Shown here piece by piece: positions 36,793 to 48,400 of a stretch of 64,000 nt of DNA. The stretch spans positions 33,350,893-33,414,892 of the forward strand of contig JANVCC010000021.1 in NCBI GenBank assembly GCA_025345505.1, written 5' to 3'. This stretch comes from Todiramphus chloris collaris (lineage: Eukaryota > Chordata > Aves > Coraciiformes > Alcedinidae). The notes below the pieces were generated by a model. The model worked only from the letters and a program-made list of their open reading frames with translations. It was not told where the DNA came from and did no database searches. The translations under genes were made by a program, and so were the position numbers. Every line of letters starts with the position of its first letter. The first letter of the stretch is position 1.

Positions 36793-37504
36793 GTATTCTA
36801 AGTCACATTTTTAATGGCTTTAATGAAAAAAGTAAGTTTTTCTTCAGCTTGCTTGTCAGAGGTACAGTAGCACATAACAATGCAATGGTTGAGATTAATC
36901 CCAGTCTGGTGCATGCCAAATAGCTTACAGAATCCCACTCACAGAAAAAAAAATACATTAATAATACTAGCATATATTTACAGAAATCTGTGAAGCTTTA
37001 GAAGTGGTACGATAACTTTCCTAAAGCATCTTCATTGTCATTAAGAAAAGAATAGCTTGACTTTTGAACACTGATTCAAAAAATGGACATTGGACATGAT
37101 GATTATCAGCAATGTATCGTTTTCAGTTTTGACTAAATTAAAACAAAAATCTTTAATGTGATATATCAAAGATCATAAGATGTAAAAATAAAATTCACAA
37201 AAAGCATGTTTAATACTAGGATGCCTAATCTAAACAGCAAGCTCCAAAGGTTTGTTATTTTTGCTCCTGGATCAGGAACACTATCTCCAGTAGAGAATCA
37301 ACTGCTTTGAGGTTTAGATATGTTCTGAAATCAGCTCCTAACATTATACTTCTTGTATGACCATACTCTATTTTGAATTCTTATTATTTACATTGTAATG
37401 GTCATACTCTGCTTCATTTCCAAAGTTTGTACAAATTCTTTTAAATATATTGCTTCTGGATGAACTGATAAATAATAATGTAATCTGAAGTCCTCACACC
37501 CATG
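36793..37504. other. AT-rich spacer between two LTRs
   Basis: About 710 bp separates two family A LTRs in the same orientation. It shows no gag, pol or env similarity, no primer-binding site after the left LTR and no polypurine tract before the right one. It is therefore host DNA, not a proviral interior. Confidence 0.7.
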
Positions 37505-37509
37505 GGAAC

Positions 37510-38349
37510 TGTCCTGGTTTGAGTGAGAACAGACCTAATTCTGTTCAGTGATCTTACTTTTAAGCTAAGTTCTTCTAAGTAACTGCACTTTCTGAAGTTA
37601 GCAGCATGTTTTCGCAGACAGTGTCTGCTTCTAGCACTGATAATACTCAGTGTTTATAGTTACTACCAAGGACTGGTATGCAGAAAGGTTCTTGCTGATA
37701 CTTGCTCCTGTGCAGAGCAAGGTCACTGCTAGATGTTTTGTGCCAGATTGGGGGTGAAAAAAGTGAAAGACCACACACGCAGGGAGGAGCAGACAGGACA
37801 AGTGACCCTAAACTGACCAGTGAGGTATTCCATCCCATATGCGTCATATCCAGTATAAAGCTGAGGGCTCAGGAGTGTCTCACCTTCTTGACCTGCTTCA
37901 CTGACTTTACTCGGATTGGCTCAGGTTTCTTTCTCAGAGATTCTGAGGAGGACTCTGTCCATTCTACCTCCAATCCTGATCTGTGTGTTCCTGAATCCGG
38001 TACCTGAATCCAGCTCATGAACACAGCTCCTGTCTGCTGCTGGGCTTAGTCTGGGACTCTCCCAGTGCCTGTTCCACAGCATCAGTGGTGATGGTGATGT
38101 CATTATCATGGTGGGGGGAGGCTGTGTTCAATACTGGGTTTGTATATATTAGTATATATTCCATTTTTTTATTATCTATTATTATTACTATTATTATTTT
38201 AATATTCATTAAAGCTTTTGAAGTTTCCTTTTCTAATCGCTAAGTCTCTCTCCATTATTCCTTTTCTCTTCCCCTTTGGGGAGGGATAGGGGTTAACAGA
38301 GAGTGTCTGTTACAGGTCTAAGCAGCCATACTCACCCTAAACCATGACA
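37510..38349 (+). mobile_element. Solo LTR, family A copy 3 (840 bp, diverged)
   Basis: Starts TGTCCTGGTTTGAGTGAGAA and ends CCCTAAACCATGACA. Flanking pentamers are GGAAC (37505-37509) and GGACC (38350-38354), matching at four of five positions. It is clearly more diverged from copies 1, 2 and 4 than they are from one another. It carries extra sequence near 37684-37720 (a GAAAGGTTCTTGCTGATACT block) and a longer ATTATTATT run (38170-38200). It represents an older subfamily of the same LTR. Confidence 0.9.
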
Positions 38350-38354
38350 GGACC

Positions 38355-40061
38355 TTCTAGAGAGACTTAAGAGCTGCAAGATGCAAATTCTACCTGTGTT
38401 TCTAAACTTATATCTATATACCTAAAGATCCATCCATTGTCTCATCTATACATTTTGCACCTTGATTTTAACACTGATTTCTTAGAGAAACATTATTTTA
38501 TATAGGATTGAGTTTTCAACAGACACTGATGTGTCTTTTGGATGCTTGAGTAATATAAACCAGCTTATGAATGATTTACATATGAGTTAAATATTGCAAA
38601 TGGTGAGAAGAAATGTGATCTTGGAAATTTCTCATGTCATATATAAAGGTGAGATTATGCTCACAAAGAAAAATCCAGTAGTACCAAAGGGTAAAAGTCT
38701 AGAGATTTTTTTGCTCTTTTACACAGTGTGGTAAATTGTAAATGTCTTTGTGAGAATGAATACTGCCAAGATGCAATAAAATCAGTGAGAATGAAGAGTA
38801 CTCAGATATACACAGAACACATCCTTTCATACTGAGGCTTTTTTTCTCTTTTATTTCCTAGGTAAAGGTCAGGATTTGTACAAGTCTGGTTTGACATATT
38901 TTAAATGTTTCAAAATCTTAGAATTTCTTTTCTAATTACCATTTAGGATGTCTGAATTTCTATTTGTTCATTCTTTTTAAAAAATGTTACTTTCAAAACT
39001 TTAATTCTCAATGTTTTAAGTTATTGAAGGAAGAATACACAGGGAAATTCTATCAGTATTAATACATCAGTGTTGTTACTGAGTACTGAACTTGTTAATC
39101 AAATAAAAACACAATTCTCATACACAAATTAGCTGTAAGGTTATGTTAATTTCTGGTTTACTTGATTCTCAAACTGCAATGTTGATAATAATATTGAAGT
39201 CAAAATGCTTTAAATTACAAATAATAAAAATAAAAAAACCAACAAAAAATCCTCCAGCAAATAGATTATACTTCCATAAATATATATATATCCAAAATTC
39301 CATTCCAAGAATATGACAGGATTAATCCATCGAATATCAATCAGTTTCCTAAAGTTGTTTTATTGAGACTTGTTCAGCTGTACCCGATATCTGAAAAAAG
39401 TGAAAAAATAAAATAAGCGTCAACAACATGGTGGGCTCAGTAAAGCAGAATTCAATATTCTGAGAGACTTCATGGTCTAATGTTCCAGTTACAAAATTAT
39501 TATTATTGTTAAATTAATATTACTATATTATCCTTAAATAAATGATAATTTTATATAAAACATAAGAAAGGAAATAAAATTCCCTGAAATATTTTTTCAG
39601 CTCAGAAAGATTTAAAATTAGTTCTCACTTTCAAAATCAGAATGATTTCACCAGCCACTTCAGTTCATTATTTGTGTTTCAGTTTGCTTCATTTATTTTT
39701 TTTTCTGATTCTTATTCTTATAGATGCTTATTACTTTAATAACCTCACCTTCCTGCTGCCCTCTCTACTGTGCAGTGACAAAGGGTAATTAAATATTAAA
39801 ACATTCAGTGTTGGACTTCTAATACTGTGTCCAAAAGGTTAAATTGTTAACTTCTCAATAAAATGATTTGAAATCCAAGAAACGTACTGACATTTTCAAC
39901 CCTAAAATAGCTAGGTTTTTTTAATACCCTAAAAAAAAAAGACAATAAGAAATATTACTTTTGTTCAGGATTATTGTTATAATTAATAGTAACATTTGTA
40001 GTATTCTGGTTTGGTATCTTACTACAACTGTTATTACTACTACTACAGACAGATACTCCAT
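38355..40061. other. AT-rich intergenic DNA, no gene seen
   Basis: No recognisable exon, RNA gene or mobile element. Short TA runs (39278-39292) and an (ATT)-rich patch (39496-39535) occur. A TACTACTAC run sits just before the LINE nest (40027-40045). Confidence 0.5.
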
Positions 40062-41721
40062 CACCTCAATGTCCTATTTACTTTGTAGTGCCCAAAACTG
40101 AACACAGTACTCAAGGTGTGATCTCACCAGTACCGAGTACATGGACACAATCACTTCCTTCCTCCTGCTGGCCATGCCATTTCTGATATAGTCCAGGATG
40201 CTGTTGGCCTTCCTGGCCACCAGGGCGTACTGGTGGCTCATGTTCAGTTGGCTGTAAACCAACACTACCAGGTCCCTTTCTGCCACGCAGCTTTCCATCC
40301 ACTCATCCCCAAGCCTGTAACATTGCAGTGGTCGTTGTGACCAAAGTGCAGGACCTGGCATTTGGCCTTCTTAACCCTTATCCCATTGATCCAATCTGTC
40401 CAGATCTCTCTGTAGAGATTTCCTACCCTCAAGCAGATCAACACTCTTGCTTTTTTGTGTTGCCTGAAAATTTACTGGGGATTCATTCAATCCCCTCATC
40501 CAAATCATTGATAAAGGTATTAAACAGGACGAGCCCCACCACTGAGACCTGGGGAATACTACTTGTGACTGGTCACCAAATGGATTTAACTTTGTTTACC
40601 ACAACTCTCTGGGCTTGGCCATCCAGCCAGTTTTAAACCCAGCAAAGAGTACACTTCTCTAAGCCACAAGCCAACAGCTTCTTCAGCAGAATGCTGTGGT
40701 AGATGGTGTCAAATGCTTTACTAAAGTCCAGGTAGACAACATACACAACTTTTCCTCCATCCACTAGGCAGGTCTCCTCATCACAGAAGGAGATCAGGTT
40801 GGTCAACCAGGACCTGCCCTTTGTGAACCCATGTTGACTGGGCCTGATCCCCTGATTGCCCTGCACTTGTCATGTGAGAACACCCAAGATGAACCACTCC
40901 CTTATCTTCCCTGGTACTGAGGCTGAGAGGTCTGTAGTTCCCCAGATCCTCCTTCCTGCCCTTCTTATGGATGGGCATTACATTGGAAAGCCTCCAGTCA
41001 TCTGGGACTTCCCCTATTAATCAGAACTGCTTATAAATGATGGAGAGAGGCTTGGCAAGCTCAGCACCAGCTCCCTCAGTACGCTGGGCTGCATCTTATC
41101 TGTCCCCATAGACTTGTGGGTGTCTAGGTGTCATAGCAGGTCATTAACCATTGCCTTCTGGATTATGAGGTGATTATTCTACTCTCCATCCCTGTCATCC
41201 AGTTCAGTAGACTGAATACCCTGAAGATAACCAGTCTGACTATTAAAGACTGAGGACAAGTAGGCATTAAGTACCTCAGCCTTTTCCTCATCCCTGGTGG
41301 CAATATTTCCCTTTGCATCCAATAAGGGATAGAGATTGTCCTTGGCTCTCTTTTTGTAGTTAATGTATTTATAAAACACTTTTTGTTATTTTTATTATGA
41401 CACACAGCATTGGCCAGACTGATTTCTAGATGGGCTTTTGCCTTCCTAATGTTCTTTCTACATGACCTAACTAAATCCCTGTACTCTTCTTGAGTAGCCT
41501 GACCCTCTTCCCATGGTGGGAAACTCTCCTCTATTTCCTAAGTCCCAGCAAAAGCTCCCTGTTCATCCAGGCCAGTTGTTTCCCACACCAATTTGCTTTT
41601 CAGCACATGGGGACAGTCTATTCCTGTGTCTCAAAGTGTTCCTTCTTGAAAAATGTCCAGCCTTCCTGAACCCCTTTGCCCTTCAGGACCATCTACCAAG
41701 GGGTGCTCTCAACCAGGGTGT
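40062..41721 (-). mobile_element. CR1 LINE (host copy of nest), 3' portion, 3' end missing
   Basis: Minus-strand CR1 ORF2 sequence covers, from high to low coordinates, the endonuclease-RT linker, the RT core and the start of the C-terminal region. It stops at about 40062 inside the coding region, at the [13 protein letters not shown] block. The remaining C-terminus, 3' UTR and 8-bp tail are absent. Loss of the 3' end is unusual for CR1, which normally keeps it, and implies a later deletion or rearrangement. At the other side it is interrupted near 41721 by the plus-strand CR1 and resumes at about 44620. Confidence 0.88.
40074..41405 (-). pseudogene. CR1 ORF2 RT region of the host copy, broken
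   Basis: Pieces in coding order are as follows. The frame 41179-41379 has KRAKDNLYPLLD and EEKAEVLNAYLSSVF, the linker. The frame 40781-40978 has MPIHKKGRKEDLGNYRPLSL, the fingers region. The frame 40633-40866 has QHGFTKGRSWLTNLISF and [21 protein letters not shown] motif A with its catalytic Asp. The frame 40074-40361 has [15 protein letters not shown] and EYCVQFW. Frame changes and stops separate these parts. The missing C-terminus also rules out function. Confidence 0.85.
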
Positions 41722-41816
41722 TGGTATTTTAGATAACCAGAAGGTCTACCCCCCTTCAAGGTTGAAAACTATTTACTCGACAACGCCTGAAATGTTTATA
41801 CACCAATGCACGCAGC

Positions 41817-42562
41817 ATGGGGAATAGACAGGAGGAGTTAGAAATCCATGTGTGGACACGGGGTTATGACCTGGTGGCAATCACAGAGACATGGTGGACT
41901 GGAATGTGGTCATGGATGGCTATGCCCTTTTCAGGAAAGAGAGGTCATCAAGGCGAGGTGGTGGAGTTGCCTCTCTATGTGAGGGAGCAACTGGAATGTC
42001 TACAGTTCTGTCCAGGGGCGGATGAGGGGCAAGTTGAGAGTCTGTGGGTGCGAATTAAGGGACATGCTGGCATGGATGATACAGTTGTGGGTGTCTATTA
42101 CAGGCCACCTGATCAGGATCAGGAAGCTGATGAGGCCTTCTACAGGCAGCTAACAGCAGCCTCGCAATCTCAGAACCTGGTTCTCATGGGGGATTTTAAC
42201 TATCCAGACATTTGCTGGAAAGGCTATTTAGCCAGCCAGCCACACAGTCCAGGAGGTTCCTCCAGTGCATTGATGATAACTTCTTGAGGCAAATGGTGGA
42301 GGAGCCAACTAGGAGGGGAGCAATGCTGGATCTTATTCTCACCAACAAGGAGGGGCTGGTTGAAGCAGTGAGGGTTGAGGGCAGCCTTTTCCTTAGTGAT
42401 CATGAGATGGTGGAGTTCATGATCTTGTCTGGCAGGAACAGGATGTCAAGTAGGACCAAAACTCTGTATTTCAGGAGGGCCGACTTCGGCTTTTTCAGAA
42501 AATTGCTGGGTGAAATCTCATGGGACAGGTTACTAGAGGGCAGAGGGGCTAATGATAGTTGA
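41817..42562 (+). pseudogene. CR1 ORF2 endonuclease domain, frameshifted
   Basis: The frame 41817-42287 encodes the AP-endonuclease-like domain. TETWW lies at about residues 21-25 and the catalytic-region motif LVLMGDFNYPDICW at about residues 120-133, with VGVYYRPPDQDQEADEAFY before it. Just after the GDFN block the reading moves to the frame 42212-42562, which holds DDNFLRQMVEEPTRRGAMLDLILTN (a further conserved endonuclease block), FLSDHEMVEF (catalytic SDH region) and FRRADFGFFRKLLGEI. A frameshift therefore lies between about 42225 and 42287. A stop ends the second piece at 42560-42562. The N-terminus lacks the first residues because of 5' truncation or an upstream TAG at about 41826. 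Confidence 0.9.
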
Positions 42563-42769
42563 TTAATATTTAAGGACCTCTTCTTCCAAGCTCAGGGCCA
42601 GTGCATCCCAGCAGGTGGGAAATCGAGAAAGAGATCCAGGAGACCTGCATGGTTAAGTAAGGAACTACAGAGTATATTTAAGAGGAAGAGGAGGGTCTAC
42701 AGCTCATGGAAAGAGGGGCTGGCTACCTGGGAGGACTATGGGACTGTTAGGGAATGTAGAGAGGCAACT

Positions 42770-43853
42770 ATGAAGGTTAAGGCCTTGCTGGAACTCAACC
42801 TTACAAGGGAGGTCAAGGGTAACAAAAAGGGCTTCTTCAAATATATTGCAGGAAAAGCTAAGGCTAGAGGCAACGTAGGCCCTCTGCTGAATGAGACAGG
42901 TGCCCTAGTGACAGATGACACAAAGAAGGCAGAGTTATTAAATGCCTTCTTTGTCTCTGCCTATACTGCTGAAGACTGTCCTCAAGAGCTCCTCCCACCT
43001 GAGGCACCAGAGGATAGCATGACTAAGGACTCTTCCTTGGTTGATGAGGACTGGGTTAAAGAACAGCTGAGTAATCTGGACATCCATAAGTCCATGGGTC
43101 CTGATAGCATGCATCCAAGGGTGCTGAGGGAGCTGGCACAGGTCATTGCCAGACTCCATTATCTATAGTAAGTCATGGCACACGGGAGAGGTGCCTGGGG
43201 ACTGGAGGAGGGCAAACATCACCCCAATCTTCAAAAGGGGCAAGAAGGAGGACCCTGGTAACTATAGACCGGTCAGCCTCACCTCCATTCCTGGAAAGAT
43301 AATGGAGTAACTTATCCTTGACACTATCCTTGGGCATGTCAAGGACAAGAGGGTCACCAGGAGCAATCAACACGGTTTTATCAAGGGGAGGTCATGTTTG
43401 ACCAACCTGATAACCTTTTACGAGGACATAACCAGGTGGATAGGTGATGGTAGAGCAGTGGATGTGTTTTTTCTTGATTTCTCTAAGGCATTTGACACTG
43501 TCTCCCACAGCATCCTTCTTGCTAAACTGAGACAGTGTTGTCTGCTTGATCAGGTAGTGAGGTGGATTGGGAATTGGTTGAAAGAAAGCAGCCAGAGAAC
43601 TGTGGTCAACGGGATGGAGTCCAGCTGGAGGCCTGTAACCAGTGGGGTTTCACAGGGGTCGGTGCTGGGACCGGTTCTGTTTAACCTGTTCATCAATGAC
43701 CTGGATGAGGGCACAGAGAGCACTGTCAGCAAGTTTGCTGATGATACCAAGCTGGGTGGAGTGTCCGACACCCCAGCAGGCTGCGCTGCCATTCAGCGAG
43801 ACCTGGGCAGGCTGGAGGGTTGGGCAGGAAGAAATTTGATGAAATTCAATTAA
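42770..43853 (+). pseudogene. CR1 ORF2 reverse-transcriptase core, broken
   Basis: The frame 42770-43168 contains NKKGFFKYIAGK, KAELLNAFFVSAYT and [26 protein letters not shown], then a TAG (43166-43168). The fingers block [16 protein letters not shown] is readable around 43258-43308 and is followed by a stop. The frame 43398-43853 contains [15 protein letters not shown] (motif A), [20 protein letters not shown] (motif B) and [12 protein letters not shown] (motif C, both catalytic Asp present). It closes at a TAA created near 43851, where AAATTCAATTAAGGGC has one base more than the FN-K-G-K pattern expects. All catalytic residues seen are intact but the frame is not. Confidence 0.9.
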
Positions 43854-43908
43854 GGGCAAGTGCAGAGTCCTGTACCTGGGAAAGAACAACCCCAGGTATC
43901 AGTGTAGG

Positions 43909-44538
43909 TTGGGGACTGAGCTGTTGAAAGTCAGTGAAGGGGAAAAGGACCTGGGGGTCCTGGTTGATGGGGGGCTGACCATGAGCCAGCAATGTGCTCT
44001 TGTGGCCAAGAGGGCCAATGCCATCCTGGGGTGTATTAGAAGGGGTGTAGATAGTAGGTTGAGAGAGATTCTCCTACCCCTCTACTCTGCCCTAGTGAAG
44101 CCACATCTGGAATACTGTGTCCAGTTCTGGGCCCCCCAGTTTACGAAGGACTTGGAACTGCTGGAGAGGGTCCAGCGCAGGGCTACAAAGATGATTAAGG
44201 GAGTGGAACATCTCTCTTATGAGGATAGACCGAGGGAGCTGGGGCTTTTTAGCTTAGAGAAAAGAAGACTAAGGGGTGATTTAATCAATGTTTATCAATA
44301 TATGAAGAGTGATTGCCGGGAAGATGAAGCCAGGCTCTTCTCGGTGATGCCCAATGATAGGACAAGGGGTAATGGGTTGAAGCTGAGGCACAGGAAGTTT
44401 CATGTAAACATAAAGAAAATTTTTTTCACAGTGAGGGTGCTGGAATACTGGAACAGGCTTCCCGGGGGGCTCGTGGAGTCTCCCTCTCTGGAGATATTCA
44501 AGACACACCTGGATATGTTCCTGTGTGACCTAGTCTAG
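43909..44538 (+). pseudogene. CR1 ORF2 C-terminal region, 209 codons open
   Basis: This piece continues the CR1 ORF2 after the one-base shift near 43851. Blocks in order are [20 protein letters not shown] (residues about 13-32), [92 protein letters not shown] and [17 protein letters not shown], ending in the natural stop (TAG, 44536-44538). The starting Met is internal. About 80 bp of 3' UTR and the 8-bp tail follow. Confidence 0.9.
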
Positions 44539-44618
44539 GTGATCCAGCTCTGGCGGGGGATTGGACCAGATGATCTCTTGAGGTCCCTTCCAGCCCTTGA
44601 CATTCTATGATTCTATGA

Positions 44619-45440
44619 ACCAGTGACCTAAACAGGCCAAAGTCTGCCCTCCAGAAGTCCATGGTAGTGGTTTTGCTGAACCCCCTCCCTACTTCACCAA
44701 GAATCAAGAACTCTATTATTTCACGGTTGCTAAGCCCAAGATGTCATCCGACCACCACATCACCCACCAGTCCTTCTCTGTTAATAAACAGCAGGTCTAG
44801 CAAGGCACCTTCCTTGTTGGGCTCACTTAACAGCTGAGTCAGGAAATTATCTTCCACACACTCCAGGAACCACCTAAACTGTTTCCTCTCTGCTGTGTTG
44901 TATTTCCAGCAGATGTCTGTTAAATTGAAGCCCCCCCAAGAGAACAAGGGCTGTCGATTCTGAGAATTCTGCCAGATGCCTGTAGAACACTTCATCAACC
45001 TCTTCATCCTGGTTGGATGGTCTATAACAGACTCCCAACAGGATATCTGCCTCATTGGTCTTCCCCCTCATCCTTACCCATAAGAATTTGACAGCACCAT
45101 CACAGTCATTGAGCTCTACACAATCAAACACTTGCTAACATATGGAGCCACCCCACTACCTCTCCTTCCCTGCATATCCCTTCTGAAGAGCTTATAGTTA
45201 TCCATTGCAGCAGACCAGTCATGACGGTCAACGCACCATGTTTCTGTGACTATGTCATAGTTGTCCTTCTGCACAGTGGTTTCTGGCTCATTCTGTTTGT
45301 TGCCCACATTACATGTAGTGGTGCAGATGCACTTGATCCAGTCTATAAATTTCACCCCAGACATTGGCATGCCACCCTTAGACTCAACTGTAGCGAGCCT
45401 GGTTCTATCCCCTTCCCCATTCGTAACTAGTGTAGAGCCT
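44619..45440 (-). mobile_element. CR1 LINE (host copy of nest), 5' portion with endonuclease
   Basis: Minus-strand CR1 ORF2 sequence resumes directly after the inserted copy's tail and covers the endonuclease domain. Read downwards from 45370 it shows NYDIVTETW, RRDMQGRRGSGVAPYVS, LLGVCYRPSNQDEEVDEVFYRHL, a GDFN-equivalent that here reads GGLQFN (the block is shifted), DICWK, CVEDNFLTQLLSEPNKEGALLDLLF, and a FWRADFGLFRSLV block next to the insertion junction. With 40062-41721 it forms one element of about 2.5 kb. The high-coordinate limit near 45440 is approximate. Confidence 0.88.
44744..45370 (-). pseudogene. CR1 ORF2 endonuclease fragment, broken
   Basis: Three overlapping frames carry this domain: 45116-45370 (TETW region), 44874-45131 (CYRPSNQDEEVDEVFYRHL and TALVLLGG) and 44744-45055 (GGFNLTDICWK and NFLTQLLSEPNKEGALLDLLFINREGLVG). 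The frame switches at about 44920-44940, where the run CCCCCCC (on the plus strand) probably gained a base and disrupted the GDFN motif. Another break lies near 45116. The domain is inactive. Confidence 0.85.
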
Positions 45441-48400
45441 GTTCAATGAGCCCCGTCAACTCATGCATGAGGATCTTGAGACTACCAGTATAGCCTTTTT
45501 CAGTAATACTACTAGATTTTTTTTTTTCTAGAACATTAAGATTTCTCCTGACAAGCCATTTTTTCATTCCTCTATGAAAACAGAAGACGCAATGTTTTTC
45601 TGAATGTTAGTTAATCAGTGGTATTTTTTTTTTTTTTCTTTCATTCAATTCTTTAGTTCATGTTCCTTTCAGAGTTTTCAAACGTGTTTCATGATTGTTC
45701 TTCCATCTGTGAAGTATTCAGTCTATTTTCTGAGAGGTAAAGACCCCTTATAATTTATACACACCATATATAAATTCCAGAGTGCAAGGCTTCTATTACA
45801 CAGCATTAAATATTCTTAGGCTTTTTCCTGAAAGGTGATGAACATCCACAGTTGATTTATTTCTCTTTCAGTGAGTATTGATGATACTCAGAACTTTGCA
45901 GGAGATACTAAGCCTTTTCAGGATTATGTTAAATTCATTTTCCTAAAAGAGGGAACAGCTGGTCAGATCTGGAGGGCACTCATTGATGTGAAATTGTAAA
46001 ATAACATTTTTTTGGTCCAGTAAGATCCAAGAATATCATAAAAGCAGAAGAAATAAAGTTTATATGAATTTTAAGTACAATGAATATTATTATTTAATAT
46101 TAATTATAATCTTATTATTCAAGTTCTTATAATTGTTTCTTCTGTTATTCATACAGTTTTTTAACTGGAATGAAACATTTATGGTAGTAATTTCTGACTT
46201 TCATCTATCTGCAGTCTGGTCAAACTTAAAATCTATAATTTTCTGAACATTATGTATCTCATGCATAGCTGTCATAGTCCTAACTTAGTACTGTTGGAGG
46301 TATAATGCATTATAGACTAGAACGTATTTCCAGAACAATCCTGAAAATTTCATGATTCATCTCTCATATTCACCTTTCTACTTCATATTTTTTACCCATT
46401 TTATAAATCCAAAATTTGCTTCATCATTCATGGTGTTATTTAGGACACCATATTTTCTTGTAAGCTTACTTTCTGCAAAGAAATTCCCGGACTTCAATAA
46501 AAAACACATTTTCCTAAAATTTTAATTGCTTACTAATAAATTAAAAAGGTCATGTTGCTGTAGGTTTTTTTTATACAATCTGTCACTAAAGTCATGCAGG
46601 TTATTTAGCACTTTGGAGTTTCATGTTGAAGCTTTACTGTGTCTTGACAGAGAAAATGTATGTGTGAAGAAAGAAAATACCTCTGTTTTGTAAGGGACAT
46701 TTTAAGAATTTGTTTTCAACATGTCTCATTTTGTGCACCTCATCAATATAGAAAGCCAAAGCTACAAAAGTCTTTTAACAGCAAAGTAATTTCCCTCAAC
46801 ACTGTGTTTAAGCATTTATGATTGAGGGTATGAAAATTAAATACACAAATTATTTGAAAAATAGTGTTTTCTGTATTATATAACAATGTAAAATTCCAGA
46901 CTCAGTGGCCCCATGATGAAGCTGCTTTTTTTATTAATATGTACTACCTGAAACATGACATCTATTACAAACTTGGGTAGCAGAAGAGGTGGCAGGTGCA
47001 TTTATTCAGTTCATCATTTGCTTCTCAGTGTTATCAGAACAAGGATGAGCAGCCATTTACATATTTCACTTATAGAGTATCTCATAGTATATATTTCTCT
47101 GTACATTCTGGGAGCCAGAGGTCCATCCCACTTCACTTTTGTAAGATGAAAGAGCTACAGATATTTCTAGAAAACCATTCTCTCCCTATGTCAGAAGCCT
47201 TTGATAAGTGCTGTTGGTCTGACAAGTAATATGCCAGTTTTAGCAGATGAGTAGTCACATCTTTATTTTCTTTTGAAGAAACCATAAGGAGTTCAACAAA
47301 GAAACTTATAACTTGTCTTACTCATGAGAAAGGAGGTCAACCAGCCATATACTGTCTAAAGAGCTGCAGAATGTCAACCCTTCAAAATTTCTTTCTCAGT
47401 CAAAGATATTGAAGAGCTATTCCCAATTCTGTTCCTAAAGTGGAGTTGCTCTACACTCATGCACTTGCCTGTGGTTTTTTATCAGTACTCAAACAGAAAA
47501 GTTCAGACTGGCTTTATTCAGAGTGGTAGTGGAAAACCATCTGCTGTAGTTAGTGAGCATTGCATTATAATACAAAGGTATTTTGAACAATTCAATAAAG
47601 CAATTCACTCAGAGCACTGGCAATGGAACCAACAGTGACGTCTGCCAGAAAATTAGTATAAGGCATTGATCTGCTTTCATTATAGTTTGTTACCGAAAAT
47701 AAAAAAAAAAAAAAAAAGGGAATGAATGGTAGTACAATCACTATAATTTGTATCTGTCGCCTAATCTAATCTGAATTCTTCTTTCATAGGTTTAAAATAT
47801 TCCTGTCACAAAGCTGAAAGATGTTCCAGTTGTGGAATAATATTACAAAACTGCACCAGTGTCATTAACACTTTTTGTCTTGAAAATTCCTTAGGGATAA
47901 ATTTCTCAGTAAAGTGTAAAAGCACTACCTGTAAATATATAGAAAAACACCCATACACAGACTGCATTAGCACCCAATAAAAGGTGTGCTAGTACAGTAA
48001 AGAGTGTATTGCTGGAGAACATTTAGTAACTGAACTTCAAGTGACACTTGTGGAATGGAATAAAACACAAAAATACTTTTCACCTGCAAGAAATAAGACC
48101 TTTCTTCCCACCAACAATCCATGATTATGGATATGTGTTGATACAATAAAAGATGGTGGAAAAGACCAATTATTTCTGTAGACTTCAATTAACTTTTTGA
48201 AAGATTTTCCACTACTTTTGGTGAAAACTGAAATTGAAAGCAGAACACATTCAACTTTTTCAAAAAATTTCAGTAACAATCTTCTATGTTCAAGAAAACA
48301 TTTCAGGAATTAGAATAATATAACAACAACAACAACAAAGCGTGCTTCTTTTTTAGCTTAATGAAAAATGCTACAGCTTCTTTCTCTTTGTTAATGCTTA

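Larger units (their letters stand above)
41722..44618 (+). mobile_element. CR1 LINE, about 2.9 kb, inserted in another CR1
   Basis: The most complete CR1 in the window covers most of ORF2 from the endonuclease N-terminus to the 3' tail CATTCTATGATTCTATGA (44601-44618, two 8-bp units). The left boundary lies close to 41722, where minus-strand CR1 sequence stops. The right boundary is exact to within a base or two because minus-strand CR1 coding sequence resumes at about 44620. ORF1 and the 5' UTR are missing. Because it lies inside another CR1 it must have inserted later. No flanking duplication could be established, in keeping with CR1 behaviour. Confidence 0.93.

Noticed and set aside
36793-37509. 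Interior of a possible LTR retrotransposon between two LTRs
   Set aside because: No viral coding sequence, primer-binding site or polypurine tract, and the two LTRs have different ages and separate flanking pentamers.
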